42,299 bases of DNA from Opitutia bacterium (GTDB lineage: Bacteria > Verrucomicrobiota > Verrucomicrobiia > Opitutales > Seribacteraceae), in NCBI GenBank assembly GCA_002716045.1, contig PAZC01000017.1, positions 22,934 to 65,232 of the forward strand. The letters run 5' to 3'. The notes beneath the pieces are model-generated. The model saw only the letters and a program-made list of their open reading frames with translations, was not told the DNA's origin and searched no databases. The translations under genes were made by a program, and so were the position numbers. Shown piece after piece: positions 21,442-29,170 of the stretch (position 1 is its first letter; the number at the start of each line of letters is the position of its first letter).

Positions 21442-21915
21442 ATGCGAAAACCGTTGAAAGGCATTTTGCTCACTGCAGGGCTAGTGCTTCTGTGCGGGGC
21501 GTTGCTATCTTCTTGTGGCGGTGGCCCCGACCCTCGGGCCATGTATCGCCCCAAGTTCTCCATTGAGTCGAACAACATTCCCTTTCTGGACGAATACAAT
21601 CTCTTGGGTGTCCAGTTGGTTGAAATTGACAATCCGTTCCCCGAGGCCAAGCGGAAGCGCATTTACTCGCTTTGGTTTAATTTGGATAGTCGTGGGCGTT
21701 TTGCCCTTCATGCGGAAACCGGAGACAACTTGGGGAAAACCATCCACATGTTCATTCAGGGGCAATCCGTTGGCTACCATCCGATCCAAGGACCTGTTGA
21801 CAATGGTGTGCTGCCGATGCTGCTGTCCTCACAACTTCAGGAAGCCGATGCTCGCTTTCTGCATAAACAACTGGAGCGTACCATTGTCGAGGTGCACAAA
21901 AAGGGAAGACGCTGA
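21442..21915 (+). CDS. Predicted lipoprotein of unknown function
   Basis: A 158-residue protein with a lipoprotein signal peptide: MRKPLKG, a hydrophobic core, then LLSSC as lipobox (Cys about residue 25) followed by GGGPD. The ATG at 21442 has AAGGA seven bases upstream, which supports it over the longer frame. The mature part has no family I recognise. It contains LVEIDNPFPEAKRKRIYSLWFNLDSRGRFALH, a beta-rich stretch, and ends KKGRR. The next gene, a secreted M23 peptidase, begins 10 bases downstream, so the lipoprotein may be its partner in cell-envelope work; this is context only. Confidence 0.8.
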   Translation: MRKPLKGILLTAGLVLLCGALLSSCGGGPDPRAMYRPKFSIESNNIPFLDEYNLLGVQLVEIDNPFPEAKRKRIYSLWFNLDSRGRFALHAETGDNLGKTIHMFIQGQSVGYHPIQGPVDNGVLPMLLSSQLQEADARFLHKQLERTIVEVHKKGRR

Positions 21916-21925
21916 TTTTCGGCCG

Positions 21926-22942
21926 ATGGCTTTCCTTTGCCTTTTTATGGGAGCTGTTCTTGCCATTGGGCAAGTTTGTGTTGCGAAAGAAGGCATGGTG
22001 CTGTCGTGGCCCACCGCCAACCCTGCCTTCGCTCAAGGCAAACCTTACGGCAACTACGTCCAGCCGACCTCGCGGGAAAATCCCATTGAGTCAGGTATTT
22101 ACGGTTGTGTCCGTAACAATGGCTTCAAGTTTCATGAGGGGATTGACCTGAAGTCGATAAAGAGAGATGCATCCAACCGTCCCCTCGACACCGTGTTCGC
22201 GGCCATGAACGGGGTGGTGGTTCACGTCAACCCACGGGCAGGCGACAGTAGTTATGGTATATACGTGGTCCTGGAGCACCGAGAGCTTAATCCTGCCGTT
22301 TACAGTCTCTATGCTCACTTGTCTCGCGTGGAGGCGCCCCTGAAGGTAGGGTCAGCGGTTAAGGTGGGGCAGCCGATTGGGCGGATGGGAAATACCTCCG
22401 GTGGATACCGCATTCCACTGGAGCGGGCCCATTTGCATTTTGAGATCGGGTTGCGGCTAACCGACCATTTTCAGGCATGGTACGATCGCCGCAAGTTCAC
22501 TAGCAAGAACCGCCATGGCAAATACAACGGCATGAACTTGGTGGGTTTTGATCCCCTTGCATTTTATCGTTCTTACAATGCCAAGAAGGTCAAGCACCCC
22601 ATCGATTACCTTGCCTCTCTGCCGCAGGTGGCGGTGGTGCGGGCCAAGTCCACCCGCATACCGGACTTCGCTCGCCGTTACCCGGCCTTGAGTTCGTATG
22701 ATGGGAAGGGGAGAGCGCCAACTCTTTGGGACGTTACCTTCGGGCCGGCTGGCATCCCTTTGCGCTGCGATCCCGCTCCCGCCGGCACCAGTTTGCCCGC
22801 CAAGCTGCGCTACCAGGTATTGTCCCACAAGGCTCCGCCAGGTTGTTGCAGCAAGTGCCGGGCCTTGGCAGTCCGCAGAGGAACCAGTTTCATTCCCTCC
22901 AATCAGTTGGGCACCTATCTCGAGTTGTTGCTCGGTAATTGA
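21926..22942 (+). CDS. Secreted M23-family (LytM) metallopeptidase
   Basis: A 338-residue protein from the ATG at 21926, giving a signal peptide MAFLCLFMGAVLAIGQVCVA. It has the peptidoglycan endopeptidase zinc motif: FHEGIDLKS (His and Asp ligands), later YAHLSRVEAPLKVG, PIGRMGNTSG and the HLHFEIG segment (HxH ligand). M23 enzymes cut peptide cross-links in peptidoglycan or act as non-catalytic LytM factors. Here all zinc ligands appear intact, so catalysis is likely. The long part after the domain (about 190-338) is unlike the usual LytM C-terminus and ends in a Cys-rich PGCCSKCRA segment. It is not related to the upstream isochorismatase, and lies in a plus-strand pair with the lipoprotein. 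Confidence 0.9.
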   Translation: MAFLCLFMGAVLAIGQVCVAKEGMVLSWPTANPAFAQGKPYGNYVQPTSRENPIESGIYGCVRNNGFKFHEGIDLKSIKRDASNRPLDTVFAAMNGVVVHVNPRAGDSSYGIYVVLEHRELNPAVYSLYAHLSRVEAPLKVGSAVKVGQPIGRMGNTSGGYRIPLERAHLHFEIGLRLTDHFQAWYDRRKFTSKNRHGKYNGMNLVGFDPLAFYRSYNAKKVKHPIDYLASLPQVAVVRAKSTRIPDFARRYPALSSYDGKGRAPTLWDVTFGPAGIPLRCDPAPAGTSLPAKLRYQVLSHKAPPGCCSKCRALAVRRGTSFIPSNQLGTYLELLLGN

Positions 22943-23066
22943 AGTTGAGGTCGGGTGGCTTCCCTCAGGCAATTCCTTTGAGGAAGCATTTCGCGCTTGT
23001 TGCGAGCGACGTTTTCCCGACAATCTAAATTTTCCCAGACAACAATCTCCCCAACCGAAATACATC

Positions 23067-24044
23067 ATGAATCGTTTGCTCTCCTGTCTCGCCTTGTTTG
23101 CCTTTGCGGTTTCCTTTTCCCATGCCGAAAAGGTTGCCGCCGCCGATCCTGCCAAAGTGGATGCCGACTACGCCATACAAGGCGAGTACACCGGTACCGT
23201 GAAGGGTGAGGAAGGTGACAAGAAACTAGGTTGCCAAGTAGTGGCCCTCGGCAAGGGCAACTTCATGGCCCGTGGATTCGTCGGCGGATTGCCCGGTGAT
23301 GGTTGGAACGGGACCAAGGAGGAAATGGTCAAAGGGTCCAAGGCGGACGATGGCACCGTGACCTTGAAAAATGACAAGCACCAAGGCGTGATCAAGGACG
23401 GCGTCATGGAGATTCAGACCTTGGAAGGAAAGAAGATCGGGCAACTCAAGCGCATCGTGCGCAAGAGTCCGACACTGGGAGCCAAGCCTCCGAAGGGAGC
23501 AGTGATACTCTTTGATGGCAAGAAGCATGGAGCGGATCTCTGGAAAGGCGGCCGTCAAACGGAAGATGGTTTGTTGATGGAAGGATGTACCAGCAAGGCG
23601 ACTTTCGGGGATTTCAAGATACACATCGAATTTCGTACTCCCTATAAGCCGACAGCCCGCGGGCAGGGCAGGGGAAACAGCGGGTTTTACGCCCATGGCC
23701 GTTACGAGGTGCAGGTGCTCGACTCCTTCGCCCTCGAGGGCAAGCACAACGAGTGCGGCGGCATATACTCGACCAAGGCTCCCATGTTGAACATGTGCTA
23801 CCCCCCGCTTACCTGGCAGACCTATGACGTCGACTTCACGGCGGCCAAGTTCAAGGACGGGAAGAAGACGGATAACGCTGTCATGACGGTGCTCCACAAT
23901 GGCGTGCTGATTCATGACAAGACAGTTTGCGATCACGCCACCACCGCTTCCCCGATGAGGGAAGGTCCCCAGCCCGGGCCTGTCTTTTTTCAGAACCACG
24001 GCAATCCGGTGCGTTATCGCAACATTTGGGTGGTCGCCAAGTGA
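23067..24044 (+). CDS. Secreted DUF1080 domain protein (3-keto-disaccharide hydrolase/LamG-like)
   Basis: A 325-residue exported protein; the chosen ATG gives a signal peptide (MNRLLSCLALFAFAVSFSHA) with a probable cleavage after SHA. The C-terminal part is a DUF1080 jelly-roll: AVILFDGKKHGADLWKGG, KIHIEFRTPYKP, GNSGFYAHGRYEVQVLDSF and GPVFFQNHGNPVRYRNIWV are its usual strands. DUF1080 proteins are abundant in Verrucomicrobiota and Planctomycetota; some cleave 3-keto-disaccharides. The N-terminal 130 residues (AIQGEYTGTVKGE, VVALGKGNFMARGF) form a separate beta domain. The LRR-like lipoprotein gene starts at or just after its stop, so both may be cotranscribed. Substrate unknown. Confidence 0.9.
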   Translation: MNRLLSCLALFAFAVSFSHAEKVAAADPAKVDADYAIQGEYTGTVKGEEGDKKLGCQVVALGKGNFMARGFVGGLPGDGWNGTKEEMVKGSKADDGTVTLKNDKHQGVIKDGVMEIQTLEGKKIGQLKRIVRKSPTLGAKPPKGAVILFDGKKHGADLWKGGRQTEDGLLMEGCTSKATFGDFKIHIEFRTPYKPTARGQGRGNSGFYAHGRYEVQVLDSFALEGKHNECGGIYSTKAPMLNMCYPPLTWQTYDVDFTAAKFKDGKKTDNAVMTVLHNGVLIHDKTVCDHATTASPMREGPQPGPVFFQNHGNPVRYRNIWVVAK

Positions 24045-24061
24045 CGCTCCCGATTGCAGGA

Positions 24062-25030
24062 ATGGGACGTTGGCTTATTGCCTTCGTTTTATTGACCTTT
24101 TCTTCCTGCGGACCCGAGGCTGAACCCGCGAAAACCGCTGAATCCAGTCCGCCGTCCGAAGATTCCAACTTTTCGCCTTCAACGGCCGCCCCGACGCAAA
24201 TAGATCCGGGACCCGGGACTCCTGCCGAGTTGCAGGTCGCCCCGACCGGTGACTTGGCCAAGCTTCCGCCAGCCGAGGCGGAGATTCAGTTGGCCCTGCA
24301 AAAGACCAATCCCGAATACCAGGGCCAAGGTGTTTTCCATAAGCAGGGAGCAACCATTCTCGCCGCCGAATTGGCAGGCTGCGGATTGAAGGACTTGGCT
24401 CCGCTTCGTGGCCTTAAGTTAGTGGGGATCGATCTAAGTGGTAATCCCCTGAGAGACCTGCGTCACCTGCGTGGCATGCCGCTTGAAACCGTGTTTCTCG
24501 AAAACACGGAAATCACCGACCTGCGACCGCTTCAAGGTATGCCGATCGCCGAGCTCAGGCTGAACCAATGCGCCCGCTTGCGTTCCTTGAAAGGACTTGA
24601 GGGCATGCCCATTCGAAACCTTTATTTGCCTGGCACCCAAGTGGATGACCTCACTCCGCTCAAGGGCGCTCCGATTGGTCAGCTTTGGTTGAATGATTCC
24701 CCCGTGACGGATATAAGTCCGCTCAAGGACGCTCCTCTCGTCAGTCTTACCCTGCACCGCACTTCGGTGGCTGACCTATCCGTGGTACAGGATCTGCATC
24801 TGCTTCAGCGGTTGCATATCGGGGAAACGAAAGTGACTGACCTGACTCCGCTGAAAGGCGTTAGCCTGACCCGCTTGGTCTTTAGTCCGAACCGCATTAC
24901 CAAAGGCATCGAGGAAGCCCGGCGCTTGCGTGGATTGAATGAAATCGGCACGCAGTTCGACGACAAGGGAAAGGATCTCATGCCCCCGGACTCCTTTTGG
25001 ACTCGTTACGATGCCGGCGGTTTCAAGTAA
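24062..25030 (+). CDS. Lipoprotein with leucine-rich-repeat-like region
   Basis: About 322 residues from the ATG at 24062, with a lipoprotein signal ending LTFSSC and a Pro/Ser/Glu-rich spacer (about 20-65). A GTG at 24041 overlapping the DUF1080 stop is an alternative start. From about residue 115 it has six or more tandem 21-22-residue units such as ITDLRPLQGMPIAELRLN, VDDLTPLKGAPIGQLWLN and VTDLTPLKGVSLTRLVF, an internalin-like leucine-rich curve. Such repeats usually bind proteins or carbohydrates; no specific function is known. It ends 7 bases from the convergent metallopeptidase gene. Confidence 0.82.
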   Translation: MGRWLIAFVLLTFSSCGPEAEPAKTAESSPPSEDSNFSPSTAAPTQIDPGPGTPAELQVAPTGDLAKLPPAEAEIQLALQKTNPEYQGQGVFHKQGATILAAELAGCGLKDLAPLRGLKLVGIDLSGNPLRDLRHLRGMPLETVFLENTEITDLRPLQGMPIAELRLNQCARLRSLKGLEGMPIRNLYLPGTQVDDLTPLKGAPIGQLWLNDSPVTDISPLKDAPLVSLTLHRTSVADLSVVQDLHLLQRLHIGETKVTDLTPLKGVSLTRLVFSPNRITKGIEEARRLRGLNEIGTQFDDKGKDLMPPDSFWTRYDAGGFK

Positions 25031-25037
25031 GGCGGGC

Positions 25038-25865
25038 TCAACGGTTTCCCGAAGGTAGTTTCATCCCGAAGAGGCGGGCGATCTCCGTGACGAATGCCTT
25101 GTTCTTCAATGGGCAGGCTGCGCGCCAGTCGGCCAGATACGTCCGGAAATCTATGGATTTGTTTGTTTTACCGACGTTCAAGTAGGCGGTGGCGGCCCAT
25201 CTTTCCGGTTTCTCTTCGAAGATAGGAAGCAATTGAGTCGCCACGGTGGTGTTCTTTTGTCGGTTGGTCGGATTTTTCCTAAGCGCGTCGGCGTTTTCGC
25301 GATACCATTGGGCGATGGTTTTTTGCTTTGGCCAAGGATGTTCGTCGATTCGATCTTGAGCGTATTTGCGAAACTGGGGGCCATAGCTTTTCCAGTTGGG
25401 GTAAGGAGCCTTTGTTTTCCATGCTTCGGTCATGCGCCGCATGGCGAATAGCGAGGCGGTTTCGCAGAGGCTTTCCTCGAACCACTGGTTGTCGTTCGAG
25501 CCAGCCTTGTATCCGCATATGATATGCCCGAATTCGTGAGAGAACTGAAAGGCGTATTGACACCAGAATTGTTGGTTGGTGTCCAGGTTGACGAAGTATT
25601 GTCCCTTGTCTCCCCGCCGGAAGAGGACGATTGGCCCACTGTCCGAGCGATTCACCACGATGGTGTTCAGTTTCTGCTGGGCGGCATGTGGCCATAACTG
25701 GCTCGAGGCCGAATGGAGCACGGCGTGTATGTCTCGTAGGGATGCCTGCCAGTTGGCATCCACCACTTGGATCTCGGGATGTGTCTTGGTCTGCTTTGCC
25801 GCTACCTCACGGACCGTCGGGGAAAGAAGGAGCGCAAGCAGGCTTGCTGTGACAAGAACCCTCAT
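25038..25865 (-). CDS. Secreted HExxH putative zinc metallopeptidase
   Basis: A 275-residue protein with a signal peptide (MRVLVTASLLALLLSPTVREVAA). The core motif is HEFGH at residues 110-114 followed 15-20 residues later by NQWFEESLCETASLF, giving a gluzincin-like Glu third ligand (about 130 or 131). Upstream TIVVNRSDSGPIVLF and QYFVNL form strands that precede such active sites. I cannot name the family; it could be a secreted peptidase. Its ATG overlaps the stop of the upstream esterase (ATGA), so it is the last gene of a FAD oxidoreductase/esterase/peptidase operon. The ligands look intact. Confidence 0.85.
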   Translation of the reverse strand: MRVLVTASLLALLLSPTVREVAAKQTKTHPEIQVVDANWQASLRDIHAVLHSASSQLWPHAAQQKLNTIVVNRSDSGPIVLFRRGDKGQYFVNLDTNQQFWCQYAFQFSHEFGHIICGYKAGSNDNQWFEESLCETASLFAMRRMTEAWKTKAPYPNWKSYGPQFRKYAQDRIDEHPWPKQKTIAQWYRENADALRKNPTNRQKNTTVATQLLPIFEEKPERWAATAYLNVGKTNKSIDFRTYLADWRAACPLKNKAFVTEIARLFGMKLPSGNR

Positions 25866-26743
25866 GGCGCCTCGATCGTGGGCTTGCCCTTTAGCCAGCC
25901 GAGGGAGATGAGGAACTTGTCCATCTCGAGCACGGTCTTTTGGTAGTATCCGCCTTTTTTGCCCTGATTGAAGAATCCGTGGGGCTGTCCGGCGTAGATC
26001 CGCAATTCGCTGCGACTGCCTGCGTCTTCCATCTTCTTCTTGTAGGCTTCGGCTGTGGATACGGGGATCAGACTGTCCTTGTCTCCGAGAAAAACTATGG
26101 TGGGGGGCGTACCTTTGCCCAAGTTGTGCATGGGTGAGATCTCCTTGTATCGGGCGGCAACCCGCGAATGGCCATACCCCTTGGGGCCATTGTCGTAGAC
26201 CGGGTTAAAGAGGACGAGAGCATCTGGCTTGGAAGAAATGGAGCGGTCTTCGCCTTCCTCCTCCAGTCCGGGGACCGTCCCCGTGGCAGCCGCGACATGT
26301 CCGCCGGCGGAGCCTCCGCCCGCTGCCACTCGCTTTGGATCGACGCCGAGCTTCTTGGCGTTCTCGCGAATCCAGCGCACAGCCGACTTCCCGTCTTTGA
26401 CGCATTCGAAGGGCGAGGTGCCTTGGCGTGACTTGACGCGATAATCCGCAGTGATGGCAACCATGCCACGAGATGCCAGGTATTCGCAATGAGGCTGGAA
26501 TTGGGCGGGGTTGCCACCATTCCATCCACCGCCGAAGAAGAACACGATGGCGGGCCGCTTGTCTTTTTTTGGATCGTGGCCCTTGGGGGAGAAAACGTTC
26601 AAGAGAAGTTTTGAATTGCTTGCCTCCTTGTATACCAAGTGCTTGGCGCCCTTGAGTGGACTTGGCGTCTTCACTTCCTTGGCGGACATGCCAACGACCA
26701 GGCATGATGCTAGCAAAAGATATATGGGGTGGCTTGGTTTCAT
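25862..26743 (-). CDS. Secreted alpha/beta hydrolase (esterase/lipase, BD-FAE-like)
   Basis: A 293-residue exported hydrolase; the ATG at 26743 gives a signal peptide ending near GMSAKE, and an upstream non-ATG start would add 12 residues. It contains the oxyanion-loop GGGWNGG, nucleophile elbow GGGSAGG (Ser145), GDKDSLIPVS with an acidic residue, and AGQPHGFFN with the catalytic His. Such proteins (family: acetyl-esterase/BD-FAE type) often deacetylate plant or algal polysaccharides in this phylum, but the substrate is not determined. A possible lipobox (LASC) inside the hydrophobic stretch is unlikely to be used. It lies 32 bases downstream of the FAD gene and overlaps the metallopeptidase start. 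Confidence 0.9.
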   Translation of the reverse strand: MKPSHPIYLLLASCLVVGMSAKEVKTPSPLKGAKHLVYKEASNSKLLLNVFSPKGHDPKKDKRPAIVFFFGGGWNGGNPAQFQPHCEYLASRGMVAITADYRVKSRQGTSPFECVKDGKSAVRWIRENAKKLGVDPKRVAAGGGSAGGHVAAATGTVPGLEEEGEDRSISSKPDALVLFNPVYDNGPKGYGHSRVAARYKEISPMHNLGKGTPPTIVFLGDKDSLIPVSTAEAYKKKMEDAGSRSELRIYAGQPHGFFNQGKKGGYYQKTVLEMDKFLISLGWLKGKPTIEAP

Positions 26744-26775
26744 GAATCTAGGGTTAGGGGAGATCTGATTTGCGG

Positions 26776-28980
26776 TCAACCTTGGTAGGCGCGAAAAGCG
26801 TATACTTGGGCCCTGTTGAGTCCATGGGTGCCTCTGATTTCCAGCTCCAGTACCTTGGTCGACAAGGGGTCGAATTCATGGACCCGAAAGCCTTGATGAT
26901 TATCCGTCACAAAGGCCAGTTCATCCCACTTGGATTCGTTGTTTTGAGCGAGCAAGCGGTAAGAGCGCACGATGGACGTTATTTTGTTCCAGGGACTGGC
27001 CGCTGGGCGTTGCGGGAAACGATATTCGAGGGAAGCGTCGAAAACGATTTCGACACGTCCGATTCTTTTTGGCTCGTTCCAACGCAGCTCGATCCACTCG
27101 GGGTACTTGAAGTCGGTTGGCTGAGAAATCCACAAGTTAGGCAGGTGCGTGGGGCGAGTTTCGGGCTGGATAACGTTTTCGCCACTGTAAACCTGTTGCT
27201 CCGGTTGAATCTTGAAACAGAGACTGGAGGCTGGCCCAGGCGCCGCGGGCAGGACGGGCTGTAGCTCGGTGTATGGATTTCGAGGTCCTATGCCACCGCG
27301 TTTCATTACTTGGCGCATGGCCCCCACGGGAGCATTTTCCGAAAGTTGGGGGACAATACTTGGGTTGCCCGCGATTCGAAGGAAATGCCAACCAGGCCTG
27401 ACTGGTTGCGATTCAAAGGGGAATTCCACCCACTGTTGCTTTTCTTTAGCGGCCATTACTTTTGTCTCGGCCAGCGCTTTGTCGGGAAAGGTCGAGCCAT
27501 TGGCTGGCCCGGCGAACAAGGTGGCTTTGAGCTCGGCATCCTCCGACAGGTCAAGCAACACCGAAACCGAGTCGATGCTAGTCGTGTTCACGGGGAACTG
27601 ACATATGACGTCCTCGTCGGAGGCGGGTATGGGGCGACTCGCTGATTCGCAGGAACAAGTGGGCAAGACCGAGGAAACGGCCACTTCGGCTTCCGTCGCA
27701 ATGTCATCGGGATCGGAACAAGCGGCCATCCAGACGTCATGATTGCGACGAAGCAGGCTGGCTCGCAAGGCCGCGGCATCGCCTTCTCTGGCCAGGCTTT
27801 TGGGCACTCGGTTTGACAGGGCGGCCTTGGCAGCGGCCACTCCGATGGCTTCCCCTACGCTGGCTGAGGTAAGTGGTGCCTGCAGACTGTACGAGACGTT
27901 TGCCGATACACTGGCATGACCGCCCGCAATGAATAAATTCTTCAACTTCTTGGCATAGAGGCTCCGCAGGGGGATGGCGAATGGACCGGGTTGCTCGACG
28001 TGACCGAGAGGGGAAGTGGTGAAGGTGTCGGTGCCGGCGAAACCGGCTCCGCCACTGGCCACTGCATCGTGGAAAGGAGTTTGTTTTTCGATGTCTTCCA
28101 CTGACAGGACGTGATCTCCGCGAACCCGTCGTGTTGGGGTGGCTTGGAGTATGGATGAAATCCATGCCAAGTCGTAGTGACTGGAGCGTTCGCTGAAACG
28201 AGAATGGTTTTTTACGAAATCCCAGGCGGCATAGGCGATTTCCCGGGCATCGGGTGGCGGCGCTTCCGGGATTTCTCCGGCCCATTCGACAGGTAGCACT
28301 TCTTCCGGCTTGGCCAAGAAAGCTTCCGCGAAGGCCACTCTTGGAGCCACTTCGTTTTGCTCCCAGTCGATCCTTGTCCATTCCGGGCGACGAAAGGGAG
28401 CGTCTTTTCCCATGTTGCGCGCCTGCAGGTAGGTCACGAGGCGGCTGCCTTCTCGCCAGAGGCCTAGACGGTCATCCTCTGCTTCTTCCTCGGGCAGCAT
28501 TTCGGCCTCTACCAAGTTGGCCAGATTGGCTTCGCCAGTTGCGTCCACGAAGGTATGTCCACGGAATTTTTCCGTGGAACGACCCAACATGCCATGACCG
28601 ACCAAGGATTCCACGCGGTCTCCACGATCATTCTTGGTGGCGGTGGTAACGGTTACCCCCTCGAACAGGTCGAGTCGAGGCTCCCGGCGGACAAGGTCGC
28701 GCAGCACGCGGTCCCAGATTTCATAGGACCCAATGGCATCCAGGCGCAGGCGATCGAGCATTATCTCGTCAATCAGTCCGGTCTCGCGCCCATATGCGAA
28801 ATTGCAATGGTCCGCTCCGAGCAAGGGGGCCCGGGCATCCGGTCCGACTCGCCCACCTAATTGTTCGCGGGCCTCGACCAAGGCGGTGAGCGCTCCTTCG
28901 CGGGCAGCCGTCACTGCAGCGCAGATACCGGCCAAGCCGGCTCCGATCACCACTACGTCATGCCTGTTGGAACGTTTCAT
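26776..28980 (-). CDS. FAD-dependent oxidoreductase (FAD_oxidored family) with C-terminal beta-domain
   Basis: A 734-residue protein. Residues 1-60 carry the dinucleotide fold VVVIGAGLAGICAAVTAAREG with LVEAREQLGGRVG. The middle has FVDATGEANLANL and the flavin motif KKLKNLFIAGGHASVSANV (about 365-383), which fit PF12831-like FAD_oxidored proteins common in Verrucomicrobiota and Planctomycetota. From about residue 450 there are two beta-rich modules, the last (KYPEWIELRWNEPKRIGRVEIVFDASLE) resembling a discoidin-like (F5/8 type C) fold. No signal peptide is seen. The reaction is unknown; such enzymes often occur in sugar-degradation loci. First gene of a minus-strand operon with the esterase and metallopeptidase. 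Confidence 0.9.
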   Translation of the reverse strand: MKRSNRHDVVVIGAGLAGICAAVTAAREGALTALVEAREQLGGRVGPDARAPLLGADHCNFAYGRETGLIDEIMLDRLRLDAIGSYEIWDRVLRDLVRREPRLDLFEGVTVTTATKNDRGDRVESLVGHGMLGRSTEKFRGHTFVDATGEANLANLVEAEMLPEEEAEDDRLGLWREGSRLVTYLQARNMGKDAPFRRPEWTRIDWEQNEVAPRVAFAEAFLAKPEEVLPVEWAGEIPEAPPPDAREIAYAAWDFVKNHSRFSERSSHYDLAWISSILQATPTRRVRGDHVLSVEDIEKQTPFHDAVASGGAGFAGTDTFTTSPLGHVEQPGPFAIPLRSLYAKKLKNLFIAGGHASVSANVSYSLQAPLTSASVGEAIGVAAAKAALSNRVPKSLAREGDAAALRASLLRRNHDVWMAACSDPDDIATEAEVAVSSVLPTCSCESASRPIPASDEDVICQFPVNTTSIDSVSVLLDLSEDAELKATLFAGPANGSTFPDKALAETKVMAAKEKQQWVEFPFESQPVRPGWHFLRIAGNPSIVPQLSENAPVGAMRQVMKRGGIGPRNPYTELQPVLPAAPGPASSLCFKIQPEQQVYSGENVIQPETRPTHLPNLWISQPTDFKYPEWIELRWNEPKRIGRVEIVFDASLEYRFPQRPAASPWNKITSIVRSYRLLAQNNESKWDELAFVTDNHQGFRVHEFDPLSTKVLELEIRGTHGLNRAQVYAFRAYQG

Positions 28981-29170
28981 CAGATTGATTTAGCCGAGAA
29001 ATGCAGGAGCTGTCCTTGGCTTTTGCAAGGCTGGCAAGTGATGGCTGTTGGGGCAATACCCGAACCTGTGAACTTCTGTTGGACATCTTCCACTTGTGTT
29101 CCATCTGTCAGCGATTGCTCGGGGATTCAAGTGAAACCGCCAATCGTCTGGTCAAATGACGGAAATAGTC

